Origin: Robertkochia solimangrovi
GTDB lineage: Bacteria; Bacteroidota; Bacteroidia; Flavobacteriales; Flavobacteriaceae
DNA: 64,000 nucleotides
Reading direction: 5' to 3'
NCBI RefSeq assembly: GCF_007279655.1
Contig: NZ_QKWN01000013.1
Location: forward strand, 83,162-147,161
Numbering within the stretch: position 1 is the stretch's first letter; the number at the start of each line of letters is the position of its first letter. Position numbers and translations under genes: made by a program. The notes below the pieces were generated by a model. The model was not told the DNA's origin, searched no databases, and saw only the letters and a list, made by a program, of their open reading frames with translations. This document shows, one piece after another, positions 45,172 to 54,485 of the stretch.

Positions 45172-46239
45172 ATGACTTACCGCCAATTCACCAGAAAAGA
45201 GTTTTATAAGTTAGTCTGGACCAAACCCCTTAGAGATATTTCCAAGGAACACAACACCAATAACACCCTCATAAAAAAAGTTTGTCTAGAAAATGATATT
45301 CCCTTACCCACTCAAAGCTATTGGTCCAGGCTAAGGATGAGCCAGGATCCGGCATGGACTCCACTACCTGATGGAGATGATGAAATGAAAATTCAGCTTC
45401 CAACCGTTATCAAAAGTGCTCCAACTAGCTGGGAAAAGGAATGCCAACTTGAACAAAAAGAAAGAATTGACCTTAAAGTCCGAAAAATCCATACATTGGT
45501 AAAACAGGCTAAGAAAAATCTTGTCAATCAAAAGGTTAATGCATGGAAAGAATACGAAGGCTACAAGTCTACCTCTAAAGGCGTTTTCGATATAAATGTC
45601 CATAAGTCCAATATTGACCGCGCCCTGGCGGTAGCCAATCGATTCGTTCAAACTATGGAGCAGCACGGTCATAAAATTGACATCATTAGCAACACTTCCC
45701 GCATCTACGAAAATGGGACTTGGGTAGAGGTCAACGGGGTACGATTCCAGGTTGACCTCCGGGAGAAACGAACCCGGACCATGATTAAAGGCAGGCATTC
45801 ATGGGATGAAGCAGTTTTCAAAGCGAGCGGAGAGCTACAACTACATTTCAGAAAATCTTACCAGACCCGCCTTTGGGGTGATTCGAAGATTACCAAATTA
45901 GAAGATAAAGTAGATAATGTTATAAGGGGACTCGAAGCCTGGGCCCTGCGAGAAATTGAGTTCGAAAAGCAAATGGAGGAGAATCGGAAACGAAATAAAA
46001 TTCGACGTGCAGAAGAGCAAGCTATCCTCAAACAAAAGGAAGAGGAAGCAGCGAGGGTGAAAATTTTGATAGGTGACTCCCAAAATTGGAAAAAGGCCAC
46101 AGAAATTCGAGAGTATATCAAGGCCGTTCACTTCTTCGCTAAAGAAAACAACGATTTAACCGATGAGAAAAAGGCCTGGATGGAATGGGCTACAGGCATC
46201 GCCGACAAATTGGACCCCATACTAAAGCAAAGTCATTAA
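45172..46239 (+). CDS. Mobile-element-associated protein with N-terminal HTH-like module
   Basis: 355 residues. It opens with FTRKEFYKLVWTKPLRDISK and IPLPTQSYWSRLRM, a conserved N-terminal module (ELVW...P...L/IS...IP.P..YW) seen in many proteins of integrative elements and likely DNA-binding. A long coiled coil follows (about 265-310, lysine/glutamate-rich). Function unknown. It carries its own terminator. Confidence 0.72.
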   Translation: MTYRQFTRKEFYKLVWTKPLRDISKEHNTNNTLIKKVCLENDIPLPTQSYWSRLRMSQDPAWTPLPDGDDEMKIQLPTVIKSAPTSWEKECQLEQKERIDLKVRKIHTLVKQAKKNLVNQKVNAWKEYEGYKSTSKGVFDINVHKSNIDRALAVANRFVQTMEQHGHKIDIISNTSRIYENGTWVEVNGVRFQVDLREKRTRTMIKGRHSWDEAVFKASGELQLHFRKSYQTRLWGDSKITKLEDKVDNVIRGLEAWALREIEFEKQMEENRKRNKIRRAEEQAILKQKEEEAARVKILIGDSQNWKKATEIREYIKAVHFFAKENNDLTDEKKAWMEWATGIADKLDPILKQSH

Positions 46240-46588
46240 AAAATTTTCGGCGCCGCGCGGTGATTGGAAGCTTGCTTCCATTTTTTCCTTCAGCCTAATT
46301 TTTCACCCCCCCCTTTAAAATTTTACCCGGAGTGAAATGTTGTCTAGGTGGCGCTGTACATAAAAAAGGTCTTTTCATGATTTAACCCCCTATCCCTTTT
46401 AATTTTTTAAGAATTTAAAAAGAAAGGGCGCGCGTATGCTATCTTGCATACGAGCTTCTTTTTTAATTTTCTTATTATCCTTTTCTATTTATTATTCTTT
46501 GTATCCGCTGATATCGCCAAAGTAGTTTTCAGATTTCTGAAAAGCACTATTCAGAATAAAACACCTCTTTGCATAAATCAACACTAGA
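46240..46588. other. Intergenic region with convergent terminator
   Basis: 350 bases between convergent genes. Apart from the terminator at 46265-46286 there is a run of C and A/T-rich tracts and a GGCGCCGCGCGG block at 46249-46260. No gene recognised. Confidence 0.4.
46265..46286 (+). terminator. Intrinsic terminator
   Basis: TGGAAG-CTTG-CTTCCA followed by TTTTTT, 25 bases after the stop of the gene ending at 46239. Confidence 0.8.
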
Positions 46589-47359
46589 CTATTCATCCCA
46601 CCCGTAATTCAGATTAAAGATGTTTAAATAGTTTTCAAAAACAGGGAAGGAATCCCTCTCACGCTTGTAACTAACAAAATTATTAAGCATATGTGATGAA
46701 CTGTCCATCCGATCAAGGTGGTAATCCGCAAATGCTGTGAAGGCATTTTCAATATGCTGCTTTTCATAACGCTCCAGCAATCGTTTCATACCTTCCATAG
46801 ACTTGTTATTTTTGGGAAGCACCGTATACCCAAATATTCTATTACCCTTCTGCTCAGAATAGATTGTTCTACGTTGATTATAAATCGTGTTTAGTGAAGA
46901 GTACAAATCTTCTACGTAGGATTTCTCCTTATTGGAAAGTTTTAAATCTCCTTGGCCAAATTTTAGGCTTACCAGTCTATCTTTCAAATTTCTTCTATGC
47001 TCAGGATGTACATTGGAATCCACAAAACTTCTTATGAATACCGGGCTTATCTCATAATGGGTAGTGTTGTGTAGGCCTTGATTCCCAACAATTAACCCAT
47101 ATTCATCAATAAACTTAGCCTTTAAAGTATTTAACCTGGTTCTTTTTAGCCCGGTTTCCGAAAGCACCCTCTGATTCTGATACCAAATAATTTTACGCCC
47201 CATACTGGCTCGTTTAACAACTAACCATTCAAAAAACACCACCTCATCAAGACTGACCTTATCAAAATCATACCGTAAGAGATTTTTAAAATTCATTGCT
47301 AATGGGTAAGAAATATTGCGCCCCCTTTCGCTTTCTTCTTTAAGTGTAGGTTTCCTCAT
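46589..47359 (-). CDS. Hypothetical protein next to the integrase
   Basis: 256 residues, no signal. Its N-terminal 110 residues have a winged-helix look (NQRVLSETGLKRTRLNTLKA), which recalls replication or plasmid-type initiators. Not recognised. It starts 4 bases after the integrase stop and likely shares its transcript. Possibly an excision or replication accessory. Confidence 0.65.
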   Translation of the reverse strand: MRKPTLKEESERGRNISYPLAMNFKNLLRYDFDKVSLDEVVFFEWLVVKRASMGRKIIWYQNQRVLSETGLKRTRLNTLKAKFIDEYGLIVGNQGLHNTTHYEISPVFIRSFVDSNVHPEHRRNLKDRLVSLKFGQGDLKLSNKEKSYVEDLYSSLNTIYNQRRTIYSEQKGNRIFGYTVLPKNNKSMEGMKRLLERYEKQHIENAFTAFADYHLDRMDSSSHMLNNFVSYKRERDSFPVFENYLNIFNLNYGWDE

Positions 47360-47363
47360 GATA

Positions 47364-48566
47364 TTATTTAATGTTTGGTAGGTTACAAATTTCTTTCAAG
47401 GCAGAGTCACGTACACCCTCCGGATATCGGTCTTTATACGCTGTATCAATATCTCCCCGCTCATGCCCCATTAGTTCTCGAATGATATCGGGCTCTACAT
47501 GTTTAAATTTCGCGATAGTAGCAAAACTGTGCCGTATTACCTTCGTTGTTAACACGCCCCCGGTCGGAAGTATTTCAAGACCGCTGTTTTTCTGTATTCG
47601 TTTCAGTTTGGCATTATGACTGGATCGAAAGGTTTGGTACCTGGTTCGGTTCTTAGACCAGGGAAACACATATTCCGATTCCGGATCCTTGTCCTGATAC
47701 TTATTTAGAATCCTGGCCGCTTCTGGCAACAACAACACATCAAACACATAGGCTTTTGCTCCAAGTTTGGACCTTTTAAGATACACCCTATCTTTTGAGA
47801 TCTGATTACGCCGTAGATAATAAACATCCATGAGATCGGCACCCCCTAATTAGAATTGCAAGAGCGATAGATCAACCGACACTTGCTGTTGTGCTGAAAG
47901 TCCTGATAGATTCTTGAGCTTTTGCATACCCCTACTATCCAGGTATTCATTTCGTTGTCTGCGTATCCGGGTCGGAACATCATTAAAAATCCCTTTAAAA
48001 GGCTGTTTATCCTCTACGACAGCCATCTTTACAGCTCGATTGTATATGGCACGTAGTTCCAGAAGATATGTACGCACAGAGGTGTTCTTAAGCCCCTGCT
48101 CCCTTTTGTATTGTTTGAAGTCTTCCAGGATGGGCCCGGAAAGATCATCTAATAGCAACTTTGGTCTAAATTGGTCCAGCTGATCAGCCGCGCAACGGTA
48201 GGCCGATGCGTTACCGTACCTGTTCAGTCGTTCCATCCGATCCACCTCCGCCATTGCAAATTCGTAAAAAGAAAATCGTTTCTTCTCTTTCTTATCTTCA
48301 AAGAAGGTCATCGCCAGTTCCAAATCCTCAACCTCCTTAAATACCTGGCTCATGGCAATATTGCGAAACGCCATTATTTTGGCATAAAGATTTTCGAAAT
48401 CCGGATATCTAGGTGTTGGCAGTTGGTAGTAATCATCCCATTCCTTTTCGGAGGCATGCGCAATAGTCCTCCTCTTGATTTTCATTTGATGGGTAACGAT
48501 AAGTTTTATGGGATAACGCCCGTTGGTGGCTCCGTCTGAAGTATAACGTTTTACTGTGGCTTTCAT
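47364..48566 (-). pseudogene. Tyrosine integrase split by an in-frame TAA
   Basis: The frame runs from an ATG at 48566 through an arm-binding/SAM-like region, is stopped by TAA at 47850-47852, and continues in the same frame without shift to 47364. The joint reads SVDLSLLQF-stop-LGGADLMDVYYL, so TAA most likely replaces a tyrosine codon. The C-terminal part keeps the catalytic blocks VIRHSFAT (H-x-x-R), ELMGHERG and AYKDRYP with the nucleophile tyrosine. Without read-through the two halves would be separate and presumably inactive. Confidence 0.85.
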
Positions 48567-48692
48567 ATCCCATAGGTTTGAAACGGATATTTACGGGACG
48601 GCGTAAATATTTCGTACATATTACATCCACAAGATAGTTAAAAATTCCCAAATACGGATTTTTTTCTACATACAAAAATTCTTTGTATAAAC

Positions 48693-48730
48693 GAAAAATC
48701 CCCGAAAACACTGGGTTTCCGGGGATTTTC
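48693..48730 (-). terminator. Terminator of the tRNA-Arg transcript
   Basis: Arms GAAAAATCCCCG (48693-48704) and CGGGGATTTTC (48720-48730) form a stem directly after the tRNA 3' end, ending in T residues on the minus strand. Confidence 0.75.
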
Positions 48731-48733
48731 TTC

Positions 48734-48810
48734 TGGTGACCTCGCCAGGATTCAAACCTGGAACCTTCTGAGCCGTAATCAGATGCGCTATTCAGTTGCG
48801 CCACGAGGCC
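48734..48810 (-). tRNA. tRNA-Arg (anticodon ACG)
   Basis: Minus strand from GGCCTCG at 48810 to CGAGGTC-A-CCA at 48734; 77 bases with encoded CCA. Acceptor pairs GGCCTCG/CGAGGTC (one G-U), anticodon loop TTACGGC in a TCTGA/TCAGA stem, T-arm CCAGG/CCTGG with TTTGAAT loop. It is the integration target of the adjacent island; bases 48754-48779 are duplicated at 30905-30930. Confidence 0.95.
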
Positions 48811-49144
48811 GATATAACTTCCCTTTCGGGTTGTTGATGTTTAACCGATCGCTTTTGCTATCTGCAAATGCGGGTGCAAATATAATGTTTTTAGTTTCAC
48901 TTTTCCAAATACAAATCGAAAAAAATCTTTGGTAATTGCTAAGACTTTAGAGAATTCAGAACCTTCTTTCCGCCACTAAAATACAAGTCCCGGAATAACA
49001 ACAAAATAACCCCGAGAAAAAGTCACAAAGCTCTAAAGGAAGTGTGAACACCCATAAATAACGTTGTCCGGTTTTAGACTTAATTTACAATTTTAAATTG
49101 TAGATGGTAGATTATAATTAATTCTTAAGGCGCAATATTCCAAA
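48811..49144. other. Intergenic region upstream of tRNA-Arg
   Basis: About 330 bases. TATATTTG on the minus strand (48877-48884) is a possible -7 element for the tRNA. Nothing else recognised. Confidence 0.4.
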
Positions 49145-50617
49145 CTAATAACTTTTAATAGCCTCAATAGGCGCTATAATATTATATCCCTCCCAAATCT
49201 GCGGATCGTATTTACTGATCTCGATCGGTTCATACCTTTTCTGGTTTTCCATAGCCGCATAATCAACCTCCTTCATAGCGCTGTTATCCGGACAATAGAT
49301 CTCGATGGTGCTTAAATTGTCCATCTCCACCATAAAATCGAATTTCATCACCTTACGGTCATCCGACCGATCTTCCTTGTTCTTGATAAACTTAAGTGGT
49401 CTGCTTATGTAGGCATAAAAACCATTTGTTCGCCTACCGAACTTAAGTGCATATTTGCCTTCCTCATTCTTCCGGAATACTGAGGTCACCTTCATCTTGT
49501 TTTCGGTAAACTTAACGCCTAATAGGAATTTCAGATTCACATTGCTCAAATGCTCATCTTCCAGCATTTCATAATCCATACGCATCAAAGCGAAATCAAA
49601 GACATTGATATACAACTTTCCAAAAAATTTCGAGCTTCCCCGATCGGGCTTGAAGCTGATAATGTAAACAAGTTCTTCATCAATATTGGTATACCCTTCC
49701 AATGTATAACGATACCTTCGGGTCTTATCCAGAAAATCCAGATCCTTGTCTTTATAGAAATTGTTATAGAATCGGTTCTGTCCGGAAACCATATACTTGA
49801 GATACTTGGTTTTACCCTTAGTAGAATCGATGTCCTCATCGAATATCTCATCAGTCTTCAGGGAATCTTCAACCTTGAACAATCCGGTTTTCACTTTGTA
49901 CGTGGCATCTGGTTCCAGATGGGTTCTGATCACATTGATCAGGTTTTTGGTAATGGCATCGGTTGAGATCTCACGTTCCTTATCCTTCAATACCACCGCC
50001 TTTTCAATATGGATCTTGGAGGAGTCTTCTTTCCGGGCATACCTTCCATAGTATTCAGAAAAAAAGTTGAAGCTTTTCCCTTTCAATCGACCCGCCATAT
50101 CTTCGATCTTAGCATTGAGATCCTTCAGTTGTGATCGGGACAGCTCCGTTGCCTTATCGATTTCAAAACTAAAATCCAGCAATTTCTGCTCATCCTGATT
50201 CCTGATAAAAAAAGTCTGCTGAATCTCCTTTCCAAGATAATTATCCGGTGCGGCTTCCATCATCTTCTCAATAATCTCTTCCGGACTCAGGTTCCGGTTT
50301 GTCACCAACACCTCATCCAACTCCTCCGCACTTATTTTCAAAGTGTACGTGCCATCTGTGAATTGGTCTACCGGAATCTCAAGGGTCTCATACCCCATAA
50401 ACGAGATCTTGACAATGACGGCTTCAGGTTGATCGGTTACGTATATTGTAAACTCCCCCTCCATATTCGAAACCACACCATAGTTTTCACCCAACTGAAT
50501 GGTCGCATAGGGTATCGGATTCGAGTCTTCATCCACCACTTTACCCGTCACTTTCTGCCCGAAAAGAACAGCACTCTGAAAACATAGTACAAATAATAGT
50601 AAGTAGTGATATTTCAT
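49145..50617 (-). CDS. Carboxypeptidase-regulatory-like-domain secreted protein
   Basis: 490 residues with a Sec signal (ends LFGQ, about residue 20). Residues about 21-95 are a CarboxypepD_reg-like domain (KVTGKVVDEDSNPIPYATIQ, GVVSNMEGEFTI). The rest is a long beta-rich region seen in many Bacteroidota outer-membrane-associated proteins of unknown role (YTLEGYTNIDEELVYIISFK). No plug or barrel signature of a TonB receptor. Confidence 0.8.
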   Translation of the reverse strand: MKYHYLLLFVLCFQSAVLFGQKVTGKVVDEDSNPIPYATIQLGENYGVVSNMEGEFTIYVTDQPEAVIVKISFMGYETLEIPVDQFTDGTYTLKISAEELDEVLVTNRNLSPEEIIEKMMEAAPDNYLGKEIQQTFFIRNQDEQKLLDFSFEIDKATELSRSQLKDLNAKIEDMAGRLKGKSFNFFSEYYGRYARKEDSSKIHIEKAVVLKDKEREISTDAITKNLINVIRTHLEPDATYKVKTGLFKVEDSLKTDEIFDEDIDSTKGKTKYLKYMVSGQNRFYNNFYKDKDLDFLDKTRRYRYTLEGYTNIDEELVYIISFKPDRGSSKFFGKLYINVFDFALMRMDYEMLEDEHLSNVNLKFLLGVKFTENKMKVTSVFRKNEEGKYALKFGRRTNGFYAYISRPLKFIKNKEDRSDDRKVMKFDFMVEMDNLSTIEIYCPDNSAMKEVDYAAMENQKRYEPIEISKYDPQIWEGYNIIAPIEAIKSY

Positions 50618-50817
50618 ATTTTGAAGTTTTTGGATTTAATACGTAATGATTCTAAATCTTATTCTTGCTCCTCAAAAACCTTTACCTCCTTCGAGTCCTT
50701 CGCTTAAAACTAGGAAATGGAGGTTTCTATCTACCACAATATGAGCATTAACCTAAATTATTATTCAAAAAAACCGATTTTACGCTTACGCTGATTACTT
50801 TTGCAAAAACTTTAACA

Positions 50818-51378
50818 ATGGATTTTATTCTGCAACCATGGCCCTGGTATGTCACAGGTCCGCTAATCGCCCTGGTGATGTTCCTCCTGCTTTATTTCGG
50901 AAAGAATTTCGGTATGTCGTCTAACCTCAGAACTTTATGTACGATCTCCGGTGCTGGAAAATTCTCTGATTTCTTCCGTTTCGACTGGAAAACGCAGCAG
51001 TGGAACCTGCTCGTGGTTCTTGGTACGATCATAGGAGGCTTTATAGCGCATTTCTATCTTTCGGTTCCTACCGATATGGAGCTGAACCCGGATACGGTAG
51101 CCAGCCTCCGGGACCTCGGATTTCAAAATGCCGGCAAGAGTATCGTGCCCGCTGAATTGTTTTCCTGGGATGCCGTACTGTCCGGAAAGGCTCTGCTCAT
51201 ACTAGTTATCGGTGGTTTTCTGGTAGGATTCGGTACACGTTATGCCGGTGGTTGTACTTCCGGTCATGCAATTTCCGGACTCAGCAACCTGCAACTCCCC
51301 TCTTTGATCGCAGTGATCGGTTTCTTTATCGGCGGACTCATCATGATCCATTTCCTATTTCCAATTATATTCAACTAA
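50818..51378 (+). CDS. YeeE/YedE-family sulfur transport half-protein
   Basis: 186 residues with about five TM segments. The signature GGCTSGHAISG at about 143-153 is the cysteine-containing motif of YeeE/YedE thiosulfate-type transporters. Start of a five-gene plus-strand operon. A TACTTTTG -7 element lies at 50796-50803. It pairs with the second half-protein three bases later. Confidence 0.88.
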   Translation: MDFILQPWPWYVTGPLIALVMFLLLYFGKNFGMSSNLRTLCTISGAGKFSDFFRFDWKTQQWNLLVVLGTIIGGFIAHFYLSVPTDMELNPDTVASLRDLGFQNAGKSIVPAELFSWDAVLSGKALLILVIGGFLVGFGTRYAGGCTSGHAISGLSNLQLPSLIAVIGFFIGGLIMIHFLFPIIFN

Positions 51379-51380
51379 CT

Positions 51381-51794
51381 ATGAAACAGCTGAAATTCCT
51401 TTTAACCGGTATCTTCTTTGGTATCGTCCTCTATAAGTCAGAAGCGATCTCCTGGTATCGCATCTATGAAATGTTCCGCTTTGAATCCTTCCATATGTAT
51501 GGTATCATTGGATCTGCAGTGGTTACCGGTGTTTTACTGGTATTACTGATCAAACGTACCCATATGCACTCTACTGAAGGTCGAGAGATCGCCTTCACCG
51601 ATAAAGATAAGTCCTATGCAAGGTATATCCTTGGAGGTACCTTTTTCGGACTCGGATGGGCACTGATCGGCGCATGTCCGGGACCATTGTTTATCCTACT
51701 GGGTACCGGGGTGACCACCATCATTATTGCTATTCTTGCTGCGATGCTGGGTACTTTTGTGTACGGATTATTAAAGAATAAACTACCTCACTGA
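51381..51794 (+). CDS. YeeE/YedE-like second half-protein (DUF6691-type)
   Basis: 137 residues from the ATG at 51381 (MKQLKFLLTGIFFG), two bases after the preceding stop; a longer frame from 51252 would overlap the first gene. Four TM segments and a GACPGPLFILLGTG motif (about 95), the counterpart cysteine motif of split YeeE proteins. Together with the upstream gene it likely moves a sulfur compound such as thiosulfate into the cell. Confidence 0.85.
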   Translation: MKQLKFLLTGIFFGIVLYKSEAISWYRIYEMFRFESFHMYGIIGSAVVTGVLLVLLIKRTHMHSTEGREIAFTDKDKSYARYILGGTFFGLGWALIGACPGPLFILLGTGVTTIIIAILAAMLGTFVYGLLKNKLPH

Positions 51795-51795
51795 T

Positions 51796-52599
51796 ATGGA
51801 TACAATACACCTGATCGGATATATCGGTGCATTGGTAATCGGACTCGTTCTCGGACTTCTGGGTGGCGGCGGATCGATCTTAACCGTTCCGCTTATGGTT
51901 TATTTACTAGGCTTTAGCCCGGTGGTTGCAACTGCGTATTCATTGTTCGTAGTGGGCTCTTCCTCCCTGATAGGCACAGTACAGAAATACCGAAAAGGAG
52001 TGGTGGATATCAAAACCGGACTCGCATTTTGTTTCCCCTCTTTTATGGCAGTGTATCTTTCACGCAGGTACCTTTTACCCCATATGCCAGACGAGTTGCT
52101 ACATTTGAATGATTTTGTGCTCACCAAGGATATGGCCATCATGGTATTCTTTGCCCTGATCATGATCCTCGCATCCGTATCGATGATCCGGAACACCAAA
52201 AAGGAAGTACAAGAGCTGAGCAAGGAGAAACAACCCTATTACATGACCTTTATTCAAGGACTCATCATCGGAGTGGTGACCGGTATCATCGGTGCCGGCG
52301 GCGGATTCCTCTATGTCCCTGCACTGGTACTTTGGGCGAAACTCCCTATGAAAAAAGCAGTAGGAACTTCATTAGTCATCGTCACTATCAATTCTCTGAT
52401 CGGATTTACTGGTGATATGCAGACGCTGGAGATCGACTGGAAATTTCTTTTAACCTTCTCTGCGATCACCGTGATCGGAATCATTTTTGGAGATATTGTT
52501 TCGCACAAGATCTCCAATAAAAGTTTGAAGAGAGGATTCGGATGGATGATCCTGGTGATGAGCATCTACATTCTTTCCAAGGAAATATTCCAGTACTAA
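51796..52599 (+). CDS. TauE/SafE-family sulfite exporter-like permease
   Basis: 267 residues, about eight TM segments in two repeats, each beginning with a glycine-rich helix (LGLLGGGGSILTVPLMVYLL and GVVTGIIGAGGGFLYVPALV). This is the TauE/SafE fold, used for export of sulfite or other organosulfur anions. Overlaps the transcript of the YeeE pair (one base apart). Confidence 0.88.
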   Translation: MDTIHLIGYIGALVIGLVLGLLGGGGSILTVPLMVYLLGFSPVVATAYSLFVVGSSSLIGTVQKYRKGVVDIKTGLAFCFPSFMAVYLSRRYLLPHMPDELLHLNDFVLTKDMAIMVFFALIMILASVSMIRNTKKEVQELSKEKQPYYMTFIQGLIIGVVTGIIGAGGGFLYVPALVLWAKLPMKKAVGTSLVIVTINSLIGFTGDMQTLEIDWKFLLTFSAITVIGIIFGDIVSHKISNKSLKRGFGWMILVMSIYILSKEIFQY

Positions 52600-52739
52600 C
52601 CTGCCCTTAACAAAACACACTTACAGAAATTAGTATCTTTGAAAACATCAGACCGAAATCCTTTAACCGAACATATGCTTTTAAAGGTGAAAGTGTCTTT
52701 GGAATTTGAGTGATACTATTCAAATGAAATAATGCGAAC

Positions 52740-54149
52740 ATGAAGATTGAACAATTATATACAGGATGTCTTGCCCAGGGGGCTTATTATATAGAATCGG
52801 AAGGTGAAGTAGCGATCATCGATCCGCTTCGTGAAACCCAACCCTATCTCGATCGCGCCAATAAAGAAAATGCAACCATCAAATATGTTTTTGAGACGCA
52901 TTTTCATGCAGATTTCGTATCCGGACATATAGATCTGGCCAAAAAATCAGGTGCTACTATCATCTATGGGCCTAATGCCAAAACAGCTTATGAGATATAC
53001 GCAGCTAAAGATGGCGAAGAATTCAAACTGGGAAAAGTAACCATTAAGGTGCTTCACACCCCGGGACACACCCTGGAATCGACCACCTATCTCTTAATAG
53101 ATGAGAATGGAAAGGATCATGCAATCTTTACAGGAGACACGCTTTTCCTGGGAGATGTAGGCCGACCTGATCTGGCAATAAAACAGGATATCACCAAGGA
53201 AGATCTCGCAGGACTTCTTTATGAATCGCTACGCACCAAGATCATGCCACTGGCGGATGATGTGATCGTCTATCCGGCGCACGGTGCCGGTTCTGCCTGT
53301 GGAAAGAATCTCAGTAAAGACACTGTGGATACCCTGGGAAATCAGAAAAAAACCAATTATGCCCTTAGAGCAGATATGAGCAAAGAGGAATTTATAACGG
53401 AAGTTCTTGATGGAATTCTTCCCCCTCCTCAGTATTTCTCAAAGAACGCGATGATGAATAAAGAGGGCTATACCGAATTCGACAATGTACTGGCTAAAGG
53501 AGACACACCTTTAGACCCTGAGGAATTCGAAGCTCTTGCCAACCATGAGAGTGCTCTCGTACTGGACGTAAGAACTCAGGAAGACTTTATTAAAGGACAT
53601 GTTCCTAATTCCATATTTATCGGCCTCAATGGTTCCTTTGCGCCGTGGGTAGGTGCATTGATTACCGATCTGCATCAACCGCTGTTGTTGATCGTTCCCG
53701 AAGGAAAATCTGAGGAAGCGGTGACACGACTTTCAAGAGTAGGATACGATAACACCCTTGGCTATCTGGACGGTGGAATGGATGCCTGGAAAAAAGCAGG
53801 AAAAGAGATCTCCACCCTTCGCTCTATTTCGGCTACCGCATTTGAAAAAGAGTATTCTGAAAAAGACAATGTCCTCGACGTTAGAAAACCCGGAGAATAC
53901 GAAGGAGAACATCTGGAGGCGGCCACCAGTTTCCCATTGGATTTCATCAATGAACACATGAATGAGATCGATAAGGATCATCACTATTATATCCATTGTG
54001 CCGGAGGTTACCGATCGGTGATCGCCGCATCCATCTTGCAATCCAGAGGTTATGAAAACCTCACGGATATTGCAGGCGGATATGGTGCTCTAAAGGAAAC
54101 CGGATTACCAAAGACCGATTTCGTATGCCCAAGCACTCTCAAAAAATAA
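52740..54149 (+). CDS. Persulfide dioxygenase-like MBL hydrolase with two rhodanese domains
   Basis: 469 residues. Metallo-beta-lactamase fold first (about 1-240), with THFHADFVSGH at about 56 and a downstream GDTLFLGDVGRPDL, as in ETHE1-type persulfide dioxygenases. Two rhodanese domains follow. The first (about 265-355) has VLDVRTQEDFIKGH but no active-site cysteine; the second (about 370-460) has HCAGGYRS with the cysteine. It should oxidise or transfer persulfide sulfur, consistent with the sulfur-transport genes upstream. Confidence 0.9.
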   Translation: MKIEQLYTGCLAQGAYYIESEGEVAIIDPLRETQPYLDRANKENATIKYVFETHFHADFVSGHIDLAKKSGATIIYGPNAKTAYEIYAAKDGEEFKLGKVTIKVLHTPGHTLESTTYLLIDENGKDHAIFTGDTLFLGDVGRPDLAIKQDITKEDLAGLLYESLRTKIMPLADDVIVYPAHGAGSACGKNLSKDTVDTLGNQKKTNYALRADMSKEEFITEVLDGILPPPQYFSKNAMMNKEGYTEFDNVLAKGDTPLDPEEFEALANHESALVLDVRTQEDFIKGHVPNSIFIGLNGSFAPWVGALITDLHQPLLLIVPEGKSEEAVTRLSRVGYDNTLGYLDGGMDAWKKAGKEISTLRSISATAFEKEYSEKDNVLDVRKPGEYEGEHLEAATSFPLDFINEHMNEIDKDHHYYIHCAGGYRSVIAASILQSRGYENLTDIAGGYGALKETGLPKTDFVCPSTLKK

Positions 54150-54153
54150 AAGT

Positions 54154-54363
54154 ATGAAGAAGAATATGGGGCAATCCGACAAACTGATCAGAGTGGTGAT
54201 CGCCTTTATCATTGGCGTCCTCTACCTGTATAATATTATCAGCGGAATTTTCGGAATCGTTTTGATGGTTCTCGCCATCATTCTGCTACTGACCAGTTTT
54301 TTCGAATTTTGTCCGATCTATAAAATTCTAGGCAAAAACACGAGAAAGAACCCCGAACAGTGA
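54154..54363 (+). CDS. DUF2892-type inner-membrane protein
   Basis: 69 residues with two TM segments (LIRVVIAFIIGVLYLYNI; IVLMVLAIILLLTSF) and FCPIYKILG at the end, the YgaP-like DUF2892 pattern that often accompanies rhodanese proteins. Four bases after the persulfide dioxygenase gene, so last gene of the sulfur operon. Confidence 0.85.
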   Translation: MKKNMGQSDKLIRVVIAFIIGVLYLYNIISGIFGIVLMVLAIILLLTSFFEFCPIYKILGKNTRKNPEQ

Positions 54364-54425
54364 CAATAGGGATATTAGTGACAATAGGGGCATTGGTGTC
54401 ACCAGTGTCATCAGTGTTACTTGTA
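54361..54425. repeat. Degenerate GTCAC/ATTAGTG repeat, locus 1
   Basis: A run of near-identical words (AGTGACAATAGGG twice, GGTGTCACCAGTGTCATCAG). Related runs lie at 56515-56568 and 63255-63306. Non-coding and downstream of genes in each case. Confidence 0.7.
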
Positions 54426-54485
54426 CAGAAATAGTATAAAAAAAAGCGGATCCAAAAGAATCCGCTTTTTTTTATACTATTTCTG
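54426..54485. terminator. Large bidirectional terminator overlapping the clpS 3' end
   Basis: Arms of 28 bases (54426-54453 and 54458-54485) pair with one mismatch around a 4-base loop. The core is GCGGAT/ATCCGC with A8 and T8 tracts, so it works both ways. The right arm encodes the last residues (AEIV) and the stop of clpS. Confidence 0.9.

Larger units (their letters stand above)
30905..48779. mobile_element. tRNA-Arg-integrated defence island
   Basis: A 26-base direct repeat marks the ends: 30905-30930 is identical to 48754-48779, which lies inside the tRNA-Arg gene from the anticodon loop to the T-arm. A tyrosine integrase sits at the tRNA end, as in elements inserted into tRNA genes. 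Between the ends are restriction-modification, retron, toxin-antitoxin and unrecognised genes, and the base composition is clearly less AT-rich than the region to the left. No conjugation or phage structural genes are present, so it is an integrative element that would depend on others for transfer. Ends are inferred from the repeat. Confidence 0.7.

Noticed and set aside
48433..48804. 123-codon minus-strand open frame
   Set aside because: It runs through the tRNA-Arg gene and the integrase N-terminus in another frame; a shadow.
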